Positions 60,701-64,000 of a stretch of 64,000 nucleotides of DNA are shown one piece after another. The stretch covers positions 202,427 through 266,426 of the forward strand of contig VKON01002021.1 of the NCBI GenBank assembly GCA_009741485.1. Reading direction: 5' to 3'. The notes beneath the pieces are model-generated. The model was given only the letters and a program-made list of their open reading frames with translations, did not search any database and had not been told where the DNA came from. Source of the stretch: Malurus cyaneus samueli (lineage: Eukaryota > Chordata > Aves > Passeriformes > Maluridae). A program made the position numbers and the translations under genes. Positions within the stretch are counted from its first letter, which is position 1, and every line of letters starts with the position of its first letter.

Positions 60701-62925
60701 TGTCTGACTGCCCGAGGGCTCTGGTGCAAATGAGCCAAAGATGTGACTCCCCATTGACCAGGGCCAGCCCTGCTGGGGATCCCCTGCTTTCAGGGAAAGG
60801 TCCCTGCTCACGCCCTCTGTCTCATGCTTGGGCATTTAATGCAGCTTAAAACAGAATCTGAACCTGGATAACAACAGATCAGATTAAGGATGGCAAAAGA
60901 GCCTTAAGAACTGAATGAACTTAGAAAAAACTTTATCTACAAGAGCATGGCAAATTTGCTAGATGAAGAAAACTCCACTCTGGCATTCCCAAGGCCAGAA
61001 GACATCCAATACCATTCAGTACCTGCACCAGTTTCTACCAGGGCAGGCCAGGAGAATCAATTAACCATTCGTGCGGCCATTTATAAAGCTGCCAACCTAA
61101 ACAATGCCTTTTTTAGAATCTCACCATTGATCTGAAATAACAAATCAACTTATCTCCCATGATTCAGAAGCTTAAAAAAAAAAAAGACAAAATTGAGGTC
61201 ATTCAAAATCACCAATGCTCTGTAAGCCACTAGTGGGAATTGCAAGTCTTTGAGTAGCCATTCACTTTCAACATCAGCATATATTTTGTTACTGAACCAC
61301 AATCACAAAGCTGAAAATAATAATCAGCATGGCCAGTTCAGACACACATGACCCCACATCCCTCTGCACAGGTCGAGTACTCCCAATTCATTCCAGCTGC
61401 TGAGCTGGGTATTGTTTGGTTTTTGAATAGTAGTGGGGCCAGATGTCTCTGTGAATAAAAATGCATTTCTTGCAAGTCAAAACTACCAAAGGATTTTATT
61501 TCCCTCCCCCATCTTCTCTGTAAATTCTGGAATGCAGAAATGCATCAAAATTACCCTGAAAGCAGCACCAGAAACAAGGAGCAAGGAGGAAGTTGGTCTC
61601 GAAATAATTCTATTCCTTTGCTTTTTGATCATGACCCAATAAACCAGTGCTGCAACAAAGACTCCCTGCTATCAGTGGGCAACTAAAGCCTTCCCTGAAA
61701 AGTATTCAGATGACGAGAAGATATTTATACTTAAGGGATAAAATCTTTGCCATGTATTTTAGAACCCCTGTATAAGCACTCTGTAAGTGTAACTATATTG
61801 CTTCCTAAGAAGTGAGGTTTTGAAAGGGGATAATTTTCTTCTAGCAACTAAAGGGTTGCAAGAATAAACGAAATAGAAGGGTTGCTAGAATAACTAAATA
61901 ACATTATAAACACAACAGCTCATAATCCAGCATAGTTTTTGCATTTTGTTGAGCAGGATCTACAGCAAACGTGTAAAATAAAGCACTAAAGATGCTGGTA
62001 AATGCACAGGTGTTACACTTGCATGATGGTTTGTATTGCTCACAGGTTTTTGTGTTTCCAAGAAATCATTAAGTCATTTTCCCTCTAAGTTTGGATAGTT
62101 TCCTGGAGCATTTACAGCATCAAGACTGCAACGCTGTGTTAGGGCAGGGCAAATTAAAAAAAAATAAAAAATTTAAAAAGATAAAATAAGAAACCCGTCA
62201 GAAGAATTTCTCTCCCTTCTTCAACTACACATCTCCATTTCTCTTTTTTTCTGTGCGTAGCACTAGAAAAACATGGGAAGAGCACACAGCATAAATGATG
62301 ACCAAACTATTCTGTTATTCTCTTGACTGGCAAGTTCACCTGCTAAAATAATCCTGCTGGTTTTCATTCTGCAGCTGTGAGCTTCCTAAGCGAGCTGCCT
62401 GCAGGAGCCCCCCTACAGAACCCTCGGAGCTCGATCTCAGATTCTCACACTCAGTCTCATCCCCAGCAATGATTCTGAGGAAAAAAAAAGAAAAACTAAT
62501 TTAGAGAAACTAGTAAAGAGAACATTAGGAGAGTTAAGACATTGGAAATACAGTATAATTGCTGAGATAATTTTATTTATTTAGTCAGCTTTTAAGTCCT
62601 GCAAGGTATCTTGCACGATGACAATCCTATTATTTTTTGGTATATTAGGTTATAGGGGACACACAGAATTTTCATTTACCTGAAAGGGAGTACCACCCCT
62701 CACAACGCATCTACGTTTGTGATGGTTTGGGGAATGTGGGAACAGGCACACCTTGCTCTGAAGCAGCACACAGTCTGAAAATAAATAAGTTTGAAGAAGA
62801 ACAACAGAGGCAGCCACACCTACACAACGCGAACTGCATGGGCTACAAGAGAAAGTCAGGTTCAGAGGAACGCAGAGATGACTCACACCGCAGAGTACAG
62901 CCGATGGGGACACGAACCCACACAA
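57766..62925. other. Unique 5.2-kb block between inverted CCAAT arrays
   Basis: Ordinary, fairly AT-rich unique sequence that begins right after the last array unit (GAGGCTAGGGAAATC). The longest ORFs are about 100-135 codons with no recognised domain. I see no tandem repeat, CR1 sequence or RNA gene in it. An A-rich stretch lies at 62155-62190. Confidence 0.65.
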
Positions 62926-62929
62926 ATCA

Positions 62930-62944
62930 ACCGCCATATTGGCC
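62930..62944. promoter_or_regulatory. YY1-like CGCCATATT motif beside the inverted array
   Basis: ACCGCCATATTGGCC matches the YY1 consensus CGCCATNTT and overlaps an ATTGG. It sits just outside the first CCAAT units of the inverted array. A single short motif can occur by chance; the interest is in its place at the array edge. Confidence 0.35.
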
Positions 62945-64000
62945 ACCCCGGCACGGAAGAAAGGACCAATCACAGCGTGGGGCGTGAAACAATGACCAAT
63001 CGCCGCGCAGAATCCAAAATTGACCAATGGCCGCGTAGGGCGGGAAAGAAACACCAATCGCTAAAGGAAATGGGGAAAAGGACCAATCGCCGCGCGGATC
63101 GCACACCGACCAATCGTCGCGTTCCGGCGGGAAAAAAGAACCAATCGCCGCGCGGATCGAAAACCGACCAATCGCTGATGGAACTGGAAAGAAATCCCCG
63201 GCGAAAACGAACCAACTTTCCGAAAACAATCCCGCGCGGATCGAAAACCGACAAATCGCTGATGGAACTTGGGAAAAGAACCAATCACCGCGCGGATCGA
63301 AAACCGACCAATCGCTGATGGAACTTGGGAAAAGAACCAATCAGCCGGATCGACGAACCTCGACGTCGAAAAAGAACAATCCGCCGTCGAACGACAATCG
63401 CTGATGGAACTTGGGAAAAGAACCAATCACCGCGCGGATCGCACACCGACCAATCGTCGCCTTCTGCGGAAAAAAGAACCAATCACCGCGCGGATCGAAC
63501 GACAATCCATCGCGAAAAAAGACCAATCGCCGCGCGGATCGAAAACCGACCAATCTCGCGATTGGACTGGGAAAAAAGAACCAATCACCGCGCGGATCGA
63601 AAACCGACCAACACTGATGAACTGAAGAACTGCCGCAAATGTTGCCTTCGGGATAAAGAACCAATCACCGCGCGGATCGAAAACGAACCAATCGTCGCGT
63701 TCGGCGGGAAAAAAGAACCAATCGCCGCGCGGATCGAAAACCGACCAATCGCTGATGGAACTTGGGAAAAGAACCAATCACCGCGCGGATCGAAAACCGA
63801 CCAATCGCTGATGGAACTTGGGAAAAGAACCATCCCGGATGCACAACAACGTCGCTCGACGGAAGAACCATCACGCCGGACGAAAACGACCAATCGCTGA
63901 TGAAACTTGGGAAAAGAACCAATCACCGCGAAGAAGCAATCCGATAAACTGGAAGAACCAATCACCGCGCGGTGAAAACCGACCAATCGTCAGCCTTCGA
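62945..64000. repeat. CCAAT/E2F array in inverted orientation
   Basis: Reverse complement of the 54641-57765 repeat: units read ACCAATCACCGCGCGGATCG, then AAAACCGACCAATCGCTGAT, then GGAACTTGGGAAAAGA, with TTCGGCGGGAAAAAAGAACC variants. The first units (62970-63070) are short, irregular and have ACCAATCACAGCG and GACCAATGGCCGCG, as if marking the original non-amplified edge. The array runs past the right window edge. Several patches (63190-63240, 63345-63400, 63620-63655, 63830-63960) are damaged. Confidence 0.93.

Overview
The window looks like vertebrate, most probably avian, nuclear DNA. Long stretches have no conserved ORFs, there is a recognisable 3' fragment of a CR1 LINE (about 43478-43620), and exon-like islands sit inside AT-rich intron-like DNA. 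Much of the rest is GC-rich tandem minisatellite. I see no gene that I can name, no rRNA or tRNA, and no bacterial or viral coding region. The very long ORFs that cross the window (up to about 650 codons) are products of stop-free tandem repeats and should not be annotated as proteins.

The sequence is a scaffold of three contigs joined by two 25-N gaps (22417-22441 and 35865-35889). Its main content is a compound repeat unit of about 13 kb, present in three incomplete or complete copies in the same orientation. The order of modules is: (1) a GC-rich leader of about 0.85 kb; (2) a 17-bp minisatellite; (3) a spacer of about 0.35 kb; (4) a 51-bp repeat; (5) a linker of about 0.75 kb with splice-like signals; (6) a 54-bp satellite with a perfect 6-bp dyad in each monomer; (7) a single-copy-like tail of about 5 kb; (8) a 56/57-bp array of alternating CCAAT boxes and E2F-like sites. 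Copy 3 (44950-57765) is the cleanest. Copy 2 (22442-35864) has the same order but is full of small indels. Copy 1 (1-22416) starts inside module 2. Its 54-bp array is split by 12.7 kb of unrelated AT-rich DNA (3141-15870), then resumes in a very noisy form and runs into a noisy tail.

Outside the units: 35890-44950 is mostly unique sequence with a separate GC-rich minisatellite (40100-41260) and the CR1 fragment; 57766-62925 is unique sequence; 62926-64000 is a second CCAAT/E2F array in the opposite orientation, so the 5.2-kb unique block is flanked by inverted arrays.

The most interesting signal is module 8: kilobases of tandemly amplified, promoter-like DNA carrying roughly a hundred NF-Y-type CCAAT boxes at about 28-bp spacing, with E2F-type TTTCCCGCC motifs interleaved, next to a TATA-like edge. 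The second is the nested architecture of the whole unit. The main caution is assembly quality: copy 2 and the right part of copy 1 carry a strong consensus-error signature, so copy number and divergence cannot be trusted from this sequence alone.
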